Source: Desulforapulum sp034007745 (GTDB taxonomy: Bacteria > Desulfobacterota > Desulfobacteria > Desulfobacterales > Desulfobacteraceae). From it: a DNA stretch of 64,000 nt. The position numbers and the translations under genes were made by a program. Shown here piece after piece: positions 1 to 8,026 of the stretch (its first letter is position 1; each line of letters starts with the position of its first letter). Under the pieces are notes generated by a model that was given only the letters and a program-made list of their open reading frames with translations, did not search any database and was not told the DNA's origin. The stretch spans positions 31,781-95,780 of the forward strand of contig JAVEQI010000008.1 of assembly GCA_034007745.1 (NCBI GenBank). Direction: 5' to 3'.

Positions 1-742
1 CGCTGTTGGGTCGAACACCCGAAGCCACAATCACCATGTCGGCGTCAAGATCCACGGTGTCGCAACGCACACGCATGGAATCCTTGTGGGTGACGATGGA
101 ATTGATGGCTTGTCCAGCATGCATGGCCACACTGTTTTTTGTCGCCGTTAAGCTGATCACCCGGGAGAGTTCAGGGTTCATCCAGGGCAGAAACCTTGTG
201 CCGGGTTTGACCATGGCGACCTCAATCCCCCTGGCCCTCAGGGCTTCACACATTTCAAGCCCCACATAACCCATGCCGATGATCACCGCCCTCTGCACAT
301 CTTTCGTACCGATAAATTGTTTTATCCTCCGACCATGGTCAAGGCTCTTGAGGGGAAACACCCCGTTATGATCGAGCCCTGGAATGTCGGGCATTACCGG
401 TGATGCCCCCGTTGCTATGAGAAGCTTGTCATAGGTCAGGGTAAAAGGCTTCTGGTCAGCCTCCATGCCCCTTACCACCTTGGCCCCGGGATCTATTGAT
501 TCGACATTGTGATCAAGGCGCAGGTCAATGTGCTGCTTGTTTATAAAGGTATCGGCATCCCTTACAACCAGCTCTTCGATCCCTGTTTCCGGCTCCGCAA
601 TATTATAGGGCATGCCGCAGGCGCTGTAGGAGACATCCCTGCTCCTTTCAAGCACCACCACCTCAAGTTCCGGCATCCTTCTTTTTGCCTTGCTTGCAGC
701 ACTCATCCCGGCGGCATCCCCGCCTATAATTAAGAATCTCAT
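1..742 (-). CDS. FAD-dependent pyridine nucleotide-disulfide oxidoreductase, incomplete (CoA-disulfide reductase / NADH oxidase family)
   Basis: The gene starts at ATG 742 (GGGAG just upstream) and runs off the left edge, so about 247 N-terminal residues are visible. The protein opens with an FAD-binding segment (MRFLIIGGDAAGMSAA) and carries SYSACGMPY with Cys42, the position of the single redox cysteine of CoA-disulfide reductases and NADH oxidases. A second nucleotide-binding motif (VIIGMGYVGLEM) lies near residue 155. Family members reduce CoA disulfides, polysulfide or oxygen with NAD(P)H in the cytoplasm; which substrate applies here cannot be told. Only 20 bp separate its start from the end of pspC, in the same direction, so it may be the last gene of the psp transcript. 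It is a Cys-containing relative of the selenocysteine enzyme at 29128-30486. Confidence 0.88.
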   Translation of the reverse strand, partial: MRFLIIGGDAAGMSAASKAKRRMPELEVVVLERSRDVSYSACGMPYNIAEPETGIEELVVRDADTFINKQHIDLRLDHNVESIDPGAKVVRGMEADQKPFTLTYDKLLIATGASPVMPDIPGLDHNGVFPLKSLDHGRRIKQFIGTKDVQRAVIIGMGYVGLEMCEALRARGIEVAMVKPGTRFLPWMNPELSRVISLTATKNSVAMHAGQAINSIVTHKDSMRVRCDTVDLDADMVIVASGVRPNS

Positions 743-762
743 AGAATCTCCCTATTTAGGAA

Positions 763-1206
763 TTACAGTTTTTTGTCCCAGTCAAACTCCCTGGAGGTAA
801 CGGCATCTTCGAGCCTGAGAATCTTTCGCTCAAGGGTTTTAAATCGGCTATAGACGCTCCTTACAGAGGCCCTTCTCGACGATACATAGTTCTGGTAAAA
901 ATCACCCTCCTCCTCGGAATGGATGGGAGCTACCGGTGCAGGCTTCATAAGAAAGGCCGCCAGAAAATAGAGCCCGACAACCGGCCAGAACCCGCTTATG
1001 AACAGCAGGAATATGGCACCGGCCCTGACCAATAGAACCGAGAGATCAAACCTGTCGGCAATCCCCTTACAAACACCCATGAACACACCGCTCCTTGAAC
1101 GGAAAAAATTCTGGTCAAGACCTGTAAAGCTTCTGCTCCAGCGGGCATGGCGGCCCCTTGTTCCGAACCTGCCGCGCCCCTGACGATTATAATATCCTTT
1201 GGCCAT
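763..1206 (-). CDS. pspC: PspC domain protein
   Basis: A 147-residue protein with the PspC signature around residues 40-95: SGVFMGVCKGIADRFDLS, followed by a hydrophobic stretch rich in Ile, Leu and Phe that forms one or two membrane segments and ends LAAFLMKP. The C-terminal third is charged and probably coiled. The first 35 residues are rich in Gly and Arg, which is unusual, and make it somewhat longer than the enterobacterial protein. PspC is an inner-membrane sensor of envelope stress that releases PspA from PspF. Its ribosome-binding site (AAGGAGGTG) lies inside the last codons of pspB, five bases before the start, which suggests translational coupling. Confidence 0.85.
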   Translation of the reverse strand: MAKGYYNRQGRGRFGTRGRHARWSRSFTGLDQNFFRSRSGVFMGVCKGIADRFDLSVLLVRAGAIFLLFISGFWPVVGLYFLAAFLMKPAPVAPIHSEEEGDFYQNYVSSRRASVRSVYSRFKTLERKILRLEDAVTSREFDWDKKL

Positions 1207-1211
1207 GGCGA

Positions 1212-1460
1212 CTACACCTCCTTTTTTCCATGCTCCATGAGAATGGTCTCCAGGGCATCCACCCTCTGTTCCATTCTCGAAAGTCCCTGGTAAATCTCCT
1301 GGATCATCCTTGCCTCCTCGTTTTTTTCCTCCTTCTGGTCGGGGGAAAGACCGCCTTTTACCATTCGGATGACAAGTATAATTGCACCGCAGACAATGGC
1401 CAGAAACACGAGACCGCCTGCAAACAGAAAGCCCAGGAAATAAAATCCTCCATGCATCAT
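1212..1460 (-). CDS. pspB: PspB-like phage shock protein
   Basis: An 82-residue protein with one N-terminal membrane helix (about residues 8-34, FLGFLFAGGLVFLAIVCGAI) and a short cytoplasmic coiled segment (EEARMIQEIYQGLSRMEQRVDALETIL, about 48-75). Size and layout fit PspB, which acts with PspC to sense damage to the inner membrane and bind PspA. It sits between pspA and pspC in the same direction. Assignment rests on context and architecture as much as on sequence, because PspB is short and poorly conserved. Confidence 0.8.
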   Translation of the reverse strand: MMHGGFYFLGFLFAGGLVFLAIVCGAIILVIRMVKGGLSPDQKEEKNEEARMIQEIYQGLSRMEQRVDALETILMEHGKKEV

Positions 1461-1524
1461 TGTCTCTCCTTTTCCACAGGTATCGGTAAATTAACCCGGG
1501 TCAGGGGCTGAGCATCATCCATAC

Positions 1525-2199
1525 TTACACCTCACCTTTCCGGTTGGATCCGGATGATTTCAGCCGTTCAAGTTCCTGCTCGATCTCGTCGTCGGTGGCA
1601 AGGGATTCAAACGCCTCGTCAAGGGTGGGTTTCGTGCCGAAATTGACAAGATCGGCCTCGGCCTCCATGCGGTTAATGCGGTTTTCAAAGGCATCAAATC
1701 GGGCCAGGGTATCGGAATTGTCCATGCGGCGGATCTCCTCCCGGGCCTGGCGTTTTTTCCTGGCATGGAGATGTCGCTGGACAAGCATCCTCTTTTTTTC
1801 CCTTGAACTTGCGAGCTTTTCCTCGAGCTGAACGATATCATCCTGGTATTGGGCGACAAGGCCTGCAAGCTCTTCAATCTCTTCGTTCAAACTGTCCACG
1901 ACCTTTGCGAACCGCCTGCGTTCAACAAGGGCCTGCCTTGCAAGGTCATCCCTGTTCCTTGAAACGGCAAGTTCCGCCCGCATGCTCCAACTGTCCATCT
2001 GTTCTTTTGCCCGGGCAAGATTCTGTTCAACCCGTTTTTTGCCTGCCATGGTGCCGGCACAGGCGGATTTAAGCTCCACAAGGGTGTCCTCAATCTCGCG
2101 GATCATGAGCTTGATGAGCTTTTCAGGATCTTCGGCCCTGTCCAGCATCCCGTTGATGTTTGAATTTATGATATCCTTGAATCTTGTAAAAATACCCAT
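1525..2199 (-). CDS. pspA: phage shock protein A (PspA/IM30 family)
   Basis: A 224-residue, almost wholly helical protein, close to the usual length of about 222. It begins MGIFTRFKDIINSNINGMLD, the typical amphipathic N-terminus, followed by EDPEKLIKLMIREIEDTL and long coiled coil through about residue 190. PspA oligomerises on the inner membrane, limits proton leak, and in the free state inhibits the enhancer-binding protein PspF. First gene of the minus-strand pspABC operon; a ribosome-binding site (AAAGGAG) precedes the ATG and a sigma-54 promoter lies about 40 bp upstream. The divergent neighbour is pspF. Confidence 0.95.
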   Translation of the reverse strand: MGIFTRFKDIINSNINGMLDRAEDPEKLIKLMIREIEDTLVELKSACAGTMAGKKRVEQNLARAKEQMDSWSMRAELAVSRNRDDLARQALVERRRFAKVVDSLNEEIEELAGLVAQYQDDIVQLEEKLASSREKKRMLVQRHLHARKKRQAREEIRRMDNSDTLARFDAFENRINRMEAEADLVNFGTKPTLDEAFESLATDDEIEQELERLKSSGSNRKGEV

Positions 2200-2238
2200 G
2201 ATTTTTCTCCTTTTGTTGGGGGTTTCCCTTAACTGAAC

Positions 2239-2253
2239 GCACGATGCGTGCCA
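2239..2253 (-). promoter_or_regulatory. sigma-54 promoter of pspABC
   Basis: Read on the minus strand, TGGCAC-N5-GTGC matches the -24/-12 consensus TGGCAC-N5-TTGC at all but one base, with the correct 10-bp GG-to-GC spacing. It lies 40 bp before the pspA start codon, and the adjacent divergent gene encodes the sigma-54 activator PspF, as expected for this regulon. Confidence 0.8.
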
Positions 2254-2430
2254 AGTTCCCCAACTCTTACCATGTCAAAGGCCCCCATTGCCTGGAGAGG
2301 CCCAATACCAGGGGTATTCAAGTAAAAATCAAACAACCGGCAACGAAAAACCAAGTTGACAAAGCAGCGAGGCAAGTGGTATTGATGACCAATTCAAGGT
2401 GTAAAAAAACACAAAAAGGGCAAACAAACC

Positions 2431-3468
2431 ATGACCATCTCCAATTCCCCATTCTCTTCTCTGGGCTCCACCACTCACGAGGCCCTTGGTCATTCAGAGG
2501 CGTTCCTCGATTTCCAGGAACGCCTCGCCCGGGTCGCCCCCATTGACCGACCGGTTCTTTTGCTTGGAGAACGGGGAACAGGTAAGGAACTTGCCGCAAC
2601 AAGGCTTCACTTTCTCTCCCACCGCTGGCAGGGTCCGCTGATCACCTTAAATTGCGCATCCCTTACCCCGGCGCTTGTCGAAGCCGAACTTTTCGGCCAC
2701 GAACGAGGTGCATTTACAGGGGCGGACAGTCGCCGCACAGGCCGCTTTGAAGCGGCAAACAACGGCACCCTTTTCCTGGATGAGATCGGAGCCATCCCCA
2801 TGGAGATCCAGGAGAAGATACTGCGGGTGGTTGAATACGGCAGGTTTGAGCGGGTGGGAAGCTCGTCACCCATCGAGGTGAATGCCAGAATTATCAGTGC
2901 AACCAACGTTGACCTTGCCGCAAGAAGCGAAACCGGCAAATTCATGCCAGATCTCCTTGACCGCCTGAGCTTTGAAGTGTTGTTTCTCCCGCCCCTGCGC
3001 AACAGAAACGGGGACATCCCCCTCCTTGCCGAGCACTTTTCCCGGGAAATGGCCAGGGAACTCGGCATGGCTGAAACTCCCAGGTTTTCCACCGAAGCCG
3101 AAGCCCTTCTTGAGGCTCACCCCTGGCGGGGAAATATCAGGGAGCTTAAAAACGTTGTTGAGCGAGCCGTCTACCGTTCCAGCAATCATACCATCAGGGA
3201 TGTCATTTTCAACCCTTTTTCCTCACCCCACGGCAATTTGCCGGAAAGGCCCGACTCTCGCGAAGAGCAAAAAAAGGCTGCTTCAGCCCCTGGGGATATT
3301 TTCCCCGACTTCACGTCCATGCCCCTTAAATCCGCCGTCTCAACCCTGGAAAAAATACTTTTAGAACGGGCACTTGCCAAATCCAGACACAACCAGAAAC
3401 GGGCAGCAACCCTATTAGGCCTATCCTATGACCAGATAAGGGGGCTTATTCGAAAACATCGACCTTGA
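2431..3468 (+). CDS. pspF: sigma-54-dependent transcriptional activator PspF
   Basis: A 345-residue enhancer-binding protein with no N-terminal receiver or sensor domain, as in PspF. The AAA+ domain (about 15-245) has Walker A GERGTGKE (46-53), the sigma-54 contact loop GAFTGA (93-98), and Walker B TLFLDEIG. The C-terminus has a Fis-type helix-turn-helix (NQKRAATLLGLSYDQIRGLI). It activates the divergent psp operon and is held inactive by PspA. ATG 2431 is used; no strong ribosome-binding site is seen before it. Family knowledge supports the function; the target promoter at 2239-2253 supports it here. Confidence 0.93.
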   Translation: MTISNSPFSSLGSTTHEALGHSEAFLDFQERLARVAPIDRPVLLLGERGTGKELAATRLHFLSHRWQGPLITLNCASLTPALVEAELFGHERGAFTGADSRRTGRFEAANNGTLFLDEIGAIPMEIQEKILRVVEYGRFERVGSSSPIEVNARIISATNVDLAARSETGKFMPDLLDRLSFEVLFLPPLRNRNGDIPLLAEHFSREMARELGMAETPRFSTEAEALLEAHPWRGNIRELKNVVERAVYRSSNHTIRDVIFNPFSSPHGNLPERPDSREEQKKAASAPGDIFPDFTSMPLKSAVSTLEKILLERALAKSRHNQKRAATLLGLSYDQIRGLIRKHRP

Positions 3469-3552
3469 AAAAGAGTCCAAACGTGATTAATATGTGAAAC
3501 GTTTATTTTTAAAACAGATTCATCAACCAATTCACACAGGGGGAGCCTTCAC

Positions 3553-4251
3553 TTGTTCACAGAAACCATTACTTTTCAGGCAGCCTTCATGGCGGGACTG
3601 CTCTCATTTTTTTCACCCTGCATCCTCCCCCTTATTCCAGCCTATTTCACCTTTATTACAGGGCTTTCCCTTGATGAATTAAGTCTCGATAATAGGGAAA
3701 TTCGAAAAAAGGTGATGCTCTCCACCCTGGCCTATGTGTCCGGTTTTTCGTTTGTATTTATTCTGCTGGGGGCGTCCGCCTCGTTTCTGGGCAGCTTCAT
3801 GGCTGAATACACCTGGCTTATCCGGTATCTTGGCGGGGCTATTGTGATCATTTTCGGCCTTCACCTGCTCGGTGTTATCAATATTAAGGAGCTCAACTTT
3901 GAACGAAAGATCCACCTTAACCAAAAGCCCGTCCACCTCATGGGCACCTTTGTCATCGGCATGGCCTTTGGTGCTGGATGGAGCCCCTGCATAGGACCGC
4001 TTCTAGGCTCTATCCTGATTGTTGCAGGAAGCCAGGATACCGTTGTCAAGGGCATGGTCCTCCTTGGAATTTATTCGGCTGGGCTTGCCATTCCTTTTAT
4101 TCTGATCTCCCTGTTTATAAATCGGCTCCTCGATATCATGCGGCGGGCCACCCGGGTTATATCTTACATCAACAAAATATCCGGCATTCTCCTGATCGTC
4201 CTTGGCATTCTGCTCATTACGGACAGATTCAGAATCCTTGCCGGATTATAG
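3553..4251 (+). CDS. ccdA: CcdA/DsbD-type membrane thiol-disulfide transporter
   Basis: A 232-residue protein with six predicted membrane helices and the paired cysteines typical of the family: FFSPCILPLIPAY in helix 1 (about residues 19-31) and GAGWSPCIGPLLGS in helix 4 (about residue 146). It carries electrons from cytoplasmic thioredoxin across the inner membrane to periplasmic thiol proteins, for example in cytochrome c maturation. The start is TTG 3553, chosen because GGGGGAG lies eight bases upstream and the protein then begins just before helix 1. The next gene encodes an exported thioredoxin-fold protein, its probable partner. Confidence 0.9.
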   Translation: MFTETITFQAAFMAGLLSFFSPCILPLIPAYFTFITGLSLDELSLDNREIRKKVMLSTLAYVSGFSFVFILLGASASFLGSFMAEYTWLIRYLGGAIVIIFGLHLLGVINIKELNFERKIHLNQKPVHLMGTFVIGMAFGAGWSPCIGPLLGSILIVAGSQDTVVKGMVLLGIYSAGLAIPFILISLFINRLLDIMRRATRVISYINKISGILLIVLGILLITDRFRILAGL

Positions 4252-4271
4252 ACAAAAAGGACCTGATCACC

Positions 4272-4727
4272 ATGAAAAAAAAGATTCTCACCACTCTGCT
4301 GGCCCTCGTGTTCGCTGCCATCCTCCTGCCCCTTACAGCATCGGCCAAGGAGATCAACTGGCAGAAGTACGACAAGGGTATGGCCATGGCAGGCGAACAG
4401 AACAAAAAAATATTTATCTACTTCCACGCAGAGTGGTGTTCCTACTGCTCAAAGATGGAACGAACCACCTTCAATCAATCTTCTATAATAGACTATATAA
4501 ATAAGAACTTCATTGCGATCAAGGTTGATTCTGACCGGGAGCAGGAAGTCGCAAAAAAATATTACATCAGGGGCCTTCCAGCCCTGTGGTTCCTTAAAGC
4601 CGATCATACTAAAATTACCACCCTGCCGGGATATGTCGATGCAAAGACCTTTGACAGCATACTGAGATTCATAAACACCGAAAGCTATGATAAAATGACC
4701 TACAAAGATTTCAAAAAAACACTATAG
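4272..4727 (+). CDS. exported thioredoxin-fold protein
   Basis: A 151-residue protein with an N-terminal signal peptide (hydrophobic core about 8-22, cleavage probable after TASA at 25) and a thioredoxin-like domain with the redox motif WCSYC (Cys56, Cys59) and cis-proline segment RGLPALWFL. Such DUF255/thioredoxin_7-like proteins act as periplasmic disulfide reductases. The start is ATG 4272, 20 bases after ccdA ends, with AAAAGGA upstream; an upstream extension in the same frame overlaps ccdA and has no signal sequence, so it is not used. It probably takes electrons from the CcdA protein encoded just before it. Confidence 0.9.
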   Translation: MKKKILTTLLALVFAAILLPLTASAKEINWQKYDKGMAMAGEQNKKIFIYFHAEWCSYCSKMERTTFNQSSIIDYINKNFIAIKVDSDREQEVAKKYYIRGLPALWFLKADHTKITTLPGYVDAKTFDSILRFINTESYDKMTYKDFKKTL

Positions 4728-4740
4728 GGAGGAGGTTTCC

Positions 4741-4932
4741 ATGCCAATCTATGAATATCGATGCGAACGCTGCGGCGCAACCTTTGAAAAGCTTCTCTTT
4801 AAAGGAGAGGAAAACGGGATAAAATGCCCTGAATGCGGAAGCAAAGCCGTTATAAAGCTAATGAGCGCAGCAAGCTTCATGGGGCCTGGCATTGGCACCT
4901 GTGCCGCAGGTACCCCCAGGGAATTTTCCTGA
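4741..4932 (+). CDS. FmdB-family zinc ribbon protein
   Basis: A 63-residue protein with the conserved start MPIYEYRCERCGATFEKL and a second CxxC (CPECG), a zinc ribbon. The family includes the putative regulator FmdB, but its true role is not established. It follows the thioredoxin-like gene by 13 bp with a strong ribosome-binding site (GGGAGGAGG), so it is probably in the same transcript. The last 15 residues are Gly/Ala-rich. Confidence 0.85.
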   Translation: MPIYEYRCERCGATFEKLLFKGEENGIKCPECGSKAVIKLMSAASFMGPGIGTCAAGTPREFS

Positions 4933-4968
4933 GCCGGCTGACACCCGAGGAGCAGTTTGCTCCCCATG

Positions 4969-5125
4969 GGATAGCTGTTAGCTTTTAGCCGTTAGCGATT
5001 AGCTGTTAGCTAAAAACTAATGGCAAACAGCTAAAAGCTGTTTTTTATAACCCCCCATGTCCTTTTGGACACAACAAAGAATGAAATTTAAGAGCAGTTA
5101 GCTAACAGCTAACAGCTAAAAAGGA
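4969..5125. repeat. TTAGC/GTGTCC mosaic repeat
   Basis: Intergenic sequence built of TTAGC words (GCTGTTAGC, TTTTAGC) on both sides of a core, CATGTCCttttGGACACAAC, which in the opposite orientation matches the GTGTCC...GGACATGGGG element at 9351-9510 and 9756-9803. The left and right TTAGC blocks are inversely related and can pair. The right block ends a few bases before the ribosome-binding site of the cyclophilin gene. Confidence 0.75.
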
Positions 5126-5131
5126 GAAAGA

Positions 5132-5638
5132 ATGATCCAGTTAGACACAACCATGGGAGAAATCCTGATTGAACTTGACCAGGAAAAGGCACCAAAAACC
5201 TGTACCAACTTCCTTGAATACGTCAACTCCGGCCACTACGACGGCACCATCTTCCACAGGGTGATCGACGGCTTCATGGTCCAGGGCGGCGGCATGACCG
5301 AAGATATGGTTGAAAAACCCACCAACCCGGCCATCGAGAATGAGGCCGACAACGGGCTGACCAACGCTCCCTACACCATTGCCATGGCAAGAACCATGGC
5401 GCCCCACAGCGCAACGGCCCAGTTTTTCATCAACGTAAAGAAAAACGATATGCTTGACTTTAAATCTAAAACGGCCCAGGGATGGGGATATGCCGTTTTC
5501 GGCAAGGTGACCAAAGGCCAGGGAGTGGTCAACAAGATAAAGGCAGTTGCCACGGGCAACAAGGCGGGCCATGGTGACGTGCCAAAAGAGCCCATAACCA
5601 TCCTCAAGGCCCGGGTTGTTGACCAGGAAAAAGATTAG
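5132..5638 (+). CDS. ppiB: peptidyl-prolyl cis-trans isomerase, cyclophilin type
   Basis: A 168-residue single-domain cyclophilin without a signal peptide, so cytoplasmic. It shows FHRVIDGFMVQGGG (about 50-63), the catalytic Arg-containing motif, followed by ANSATAQFFIN-like APHSATAQFFINV and WGYAVFGKV. Length matches bacterial PpiB (about 164). It speeds proline isomerisation during protein folding. A clear ribosome-binding site (AAGGAGAAAG) precedes ATG 5132. It stands 34 bp before the cation antiporter gene and could share its transcript. Confidence 0.93.
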   Translation: MIQLDTTMGEILIELDQEKAPKTCTNFLEYVNSGHYDGTIFHRVIDGFMVQGGGMTEDMVEKPTNPAIENEADNGLTNAPYTIAMARTMAPHSATAQFFINVKKNDMLDFKSKTAQGWGYAVFGKVTKGQGVVNKIKAVATGNKAGHGDVPKEPITILKARVVDQEKD

Positions 5639-5672
5639 GGACTCGGCAACAAATTAAACCTCTGGAGCCTCC

Positions 5673-7646
5673 ATGGGCATTGTAACAGATATTGTATTCA
5701 TACTTGTAGCAGGCATGATCGGAGCGGTTGTGGCACGCCTGCTCCGCCAGCCCCTTCTTCTCGGTTATATCCTCGGCGGTGTCCTTGTGGGACCCTATAC
5801 CCTAGGCCCCAAGGTAACTGACACCCATGTGATAGAGCTTCTTGCCGAAATCGGAGTTGCCCTGCTGCTCTTTGCCCTTGGCCTGGAGTTTTCCCTTAAA
5901 AAACTTAAACCGGTCCGCTTGATCGCCCTCGTGGGAACCCCGATTCAGATCGGGCTGGTCATCCTCATGGGGTGGGGTATTGGCCTATGGTTTGGGTGGA
6001 ACCACACCGAGTCCCTGTGGTTCGGTGCCTTTATCTCCCTTTCGAGCACCATGGTGATCCTCAAGACCCTGGAGAGTCAGGGATATCTCGGCGCCCTGTC
6101 CAGCAAGGTGATGATCGGGATGCTCGTTGTTCAGGACCTAGCCGTGGTGCCCATGCTGATCATCATGCCCACGGTTGGCAGCCCTGATGCCGGTCTAATG
6201 GTTCTTGGCATGGCTGCCGTCAAGGCGACCCTGTTCCTCCTTGCCATGATCTTTCTGGGCTCCCGGGGAATTCCGGCACTCATGCGCATGGTGGCCCTTG
6301 CCGATTCAAGGGAGATGTTCATGCTTGCCAACACGGCAATCGCCCTTGGCGTCGGCTATGCAACCTATATGCTGGGGCTTTCCTTTGCCTTTGGCGCCTT
6401 TGTTGCCGGAATGGTGCTCAGCGAATCTGAGTATTCCCACCAGGCCCTTGGGGATATCATTCCCCTGAGGGACCTTTTCGGACTTCTCTTCTTTGCCTCC
6501 CTTGGCATGCTCATCGACATCGATTTTCTGAAGGCAAACGTCGGGCTTATAATTCTCCTTACCGTGGTCGTCTCCATTGTCAAGGGAGGTGTATTCTGGT
6601 CCCTTGCAAAGATGTTCCGATACGGCAATGTGGTACCCATGGCCCTTGGCCTCGGCATGTTCCAGGTGGGCGAGCTATCGTTTCTCCTAGCCCGAGTAGG
6701 AGTTGATGCAGGAAATCTTCCCCGGGACAGGTACGCACTTTTCCTTGCCGTCGGCATCTGCACCATGGTTCTCACCCCGCTTCTTTCCAACCTTACCACC
6801 CCCATCTATGCAAGGATTCGCAAACAGGGAAACCAGATCCTGGAAACTATCAACATTCCCCAGGATCCCTTGAAAGACCATGCCGTCATAATTGGTGTCG
6901 GAAGAATCGGAAGCCAGATCGCCCTGATTCTGGAAAAACTGGGCCTGGGATTTATCCTTGTCGAACAGGATACCCGACGGATGGAAGTCGCAAGGGCCAA
7001 CGGGTGGCCCATTGTCTGGGGCGACGCCCAGCAGGAGGCCGTTCTCAGGGCAACGGGCATCAAAAAGGCAAAGTTAGTCATCATCACCACACCCTCCCCT
7101 GCGGACAGCCGACAAATTGTGGAACAAATTAAAAATCAGGTCCCGACTCTTGCCATTGCAGCAAGGGCCTCAAGCGAAGATCACCTTAAACAGCTCTACG
7201 AAAAAGGGGTGACCCAGGCCATCTATCCCGAACTTGAGGCTGGACTTGAGCTCACCCGCCAGGCACTGCTCTCGTTTAACCTGCCCCTGGCCGACATCCA
7301 GCAATTCAGCGATTCTGTCAGACAGGAACAGTATGCAGCCGTGTTTGAGGCCCATCCCGAATACAAGAAGCTTTCGGCAAGGCAGAGTGCAGAGGCCCTG
7401 CTGGTTCTCCACTGGATTGAACTGCCCCCCCAGAGCCATATGTGCCGGCAAACCATCGCCCACCTCAACATCAGACTTAAAACAGGGGTCAACATTGCAG
7501 GCATCCTAAGAGACGGGCGGCTGATCGCAAATCCCGGGGGAGACCTGGAACTTGCCCCCAACGACAGCCTGGCTGCCCTTGGTTCACCCCTTGAGATCGC
7601 AAACTTCAACAGATTGATCGCCCAATCCACACAGGATTACGCCTGA
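5673..7646 (+). CDS. monovalent cation:proton antiporter, CPA2/Kef type
   Basis: A 657-residue protein. Residues 1-385 form about 12 membrane helices of the Na/H exchanger fold (for example LLFALGLEFSLKKLK, SLSSTMVILKTLESQGYLG). Residues from about 400 form a RCK/TrkA-N nucleotide-binding domain (HAVIIGVGRIGSQIALIL, with acidic ribose ligand in FILVEQD), and about 570-650 a TrkA-C domain. This is the layout of KefB, KefC and YbaL, which exchange K+ or Na+ for protons and respond to nucleotide or thiol signals. Ion specificity cannot be read from the sequence. No ancillary KefF/KefG quinone reductase gene lies beside it. Confidence 0.9.
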   Translation: MGIVTDIVFILVAGMIGAVVARLLRQPLLLGYILGGVLVGPYTLGPKVTDTHVIELLAEIGVALLLFALGLEFSLKKLKPVRLIALVGTPIQIGLVILMGWGIGLWFGWNHTESLWFGAFISLSSTMVILKTLESQGYLGALSSKVMIGMLVVQDLAVVPMLIIMPTVGSPDAGLMVLGMAAVKATLFLLAMIFLGSRGIPALMRMVALADSREMFMLANTAIALGVGYATYMLGLSFAFGAFVAGMVLSESEYSHQALGDIIPLRDLFGLLFFASLGMLIDIDFLKANVGLIILLTVVVSIVKGGVFWSLAKMFRYGNVVPMALGLGMFQVGELSFLLARVGVDAGNLPRDRYALFLAVGICTMVLTPLLSNLTTPIYARIRKQGNQILETINIPQDPLKDHAVIIGVGRIGSQIALILEKLGLGFILVEQDTRRMEVARANGWPIVWGDAQQEAVLRATGIKKAKLVIITTPSPADSRQIVEQIKNQVPTLAIAARASSEDHLKQLYEKGVTQAIYPELEAGLELTRQALLSFNLPLADIQQFSDSVRQEQYAAVFEAHPEYKKLSARQSAEALLVLHWIELPPQSHMCRQTIAHLNIRLKTGVNIAGILRDGRLIANPGGDLELAPNDSLAALGSPLEIANFNRLIAQSTQDYA

Positions 7647-7759
7647 CAACTGGCATAAGGACCGCAGATTAAATAACCTGTTTGAAAAAAAATCTTTTTC
7701 TGTTAATCTTGTCCATATCCACAAAAAACAGTTTGACCTGACGATATAGAGGGGAAAAC

Positions 7760-8026
7760 ATGAAATCTATCCGGGCAGATTACGACAAGGAAACCCAGCA
7801 AACAACCGTCAAGGAAGGAGCCAAACCCGAAGACTGGGTAAAGGTATGCACCCGTTACAACGACGATGTCCATCGCATCCTTGACGTTGAATCCATCGAG
7901 GGTTTTACCGCACTGTACCGCTGTTTTGACGACGACAATCGAGAAGCTTTTTATCTTGTCAACGAAGATGAAAGCCTGTTCCGACTCAGGAGAAAACACT
8001 TTCTGAGGAACATTGGCAAGGGCTAA
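7760..8026 (+). CDS. conserved small protein of unknown function
   Basis: An 88-residue soluble, charged protein (many Asp, Glu, Lys, Arg), no membrane segment, no cysteine motif beyond two isolated Cys. GAGGGG lies seven bases before ATG 7760, a good ribosome-binding site, and the reading frame shows normal codon use, so it is probably real. It is convergent with serB and overlaps its last four bases. I do not recognise a family. Confidence 0.65.
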   Translation: MKSIRADYDKETQQTTVKEGAKPEDWVKVCTRYNDDVHRILDVESIEGFTALYRCFDDDNREAFYLVNEDESLFRLRRKHFLRNIGKG

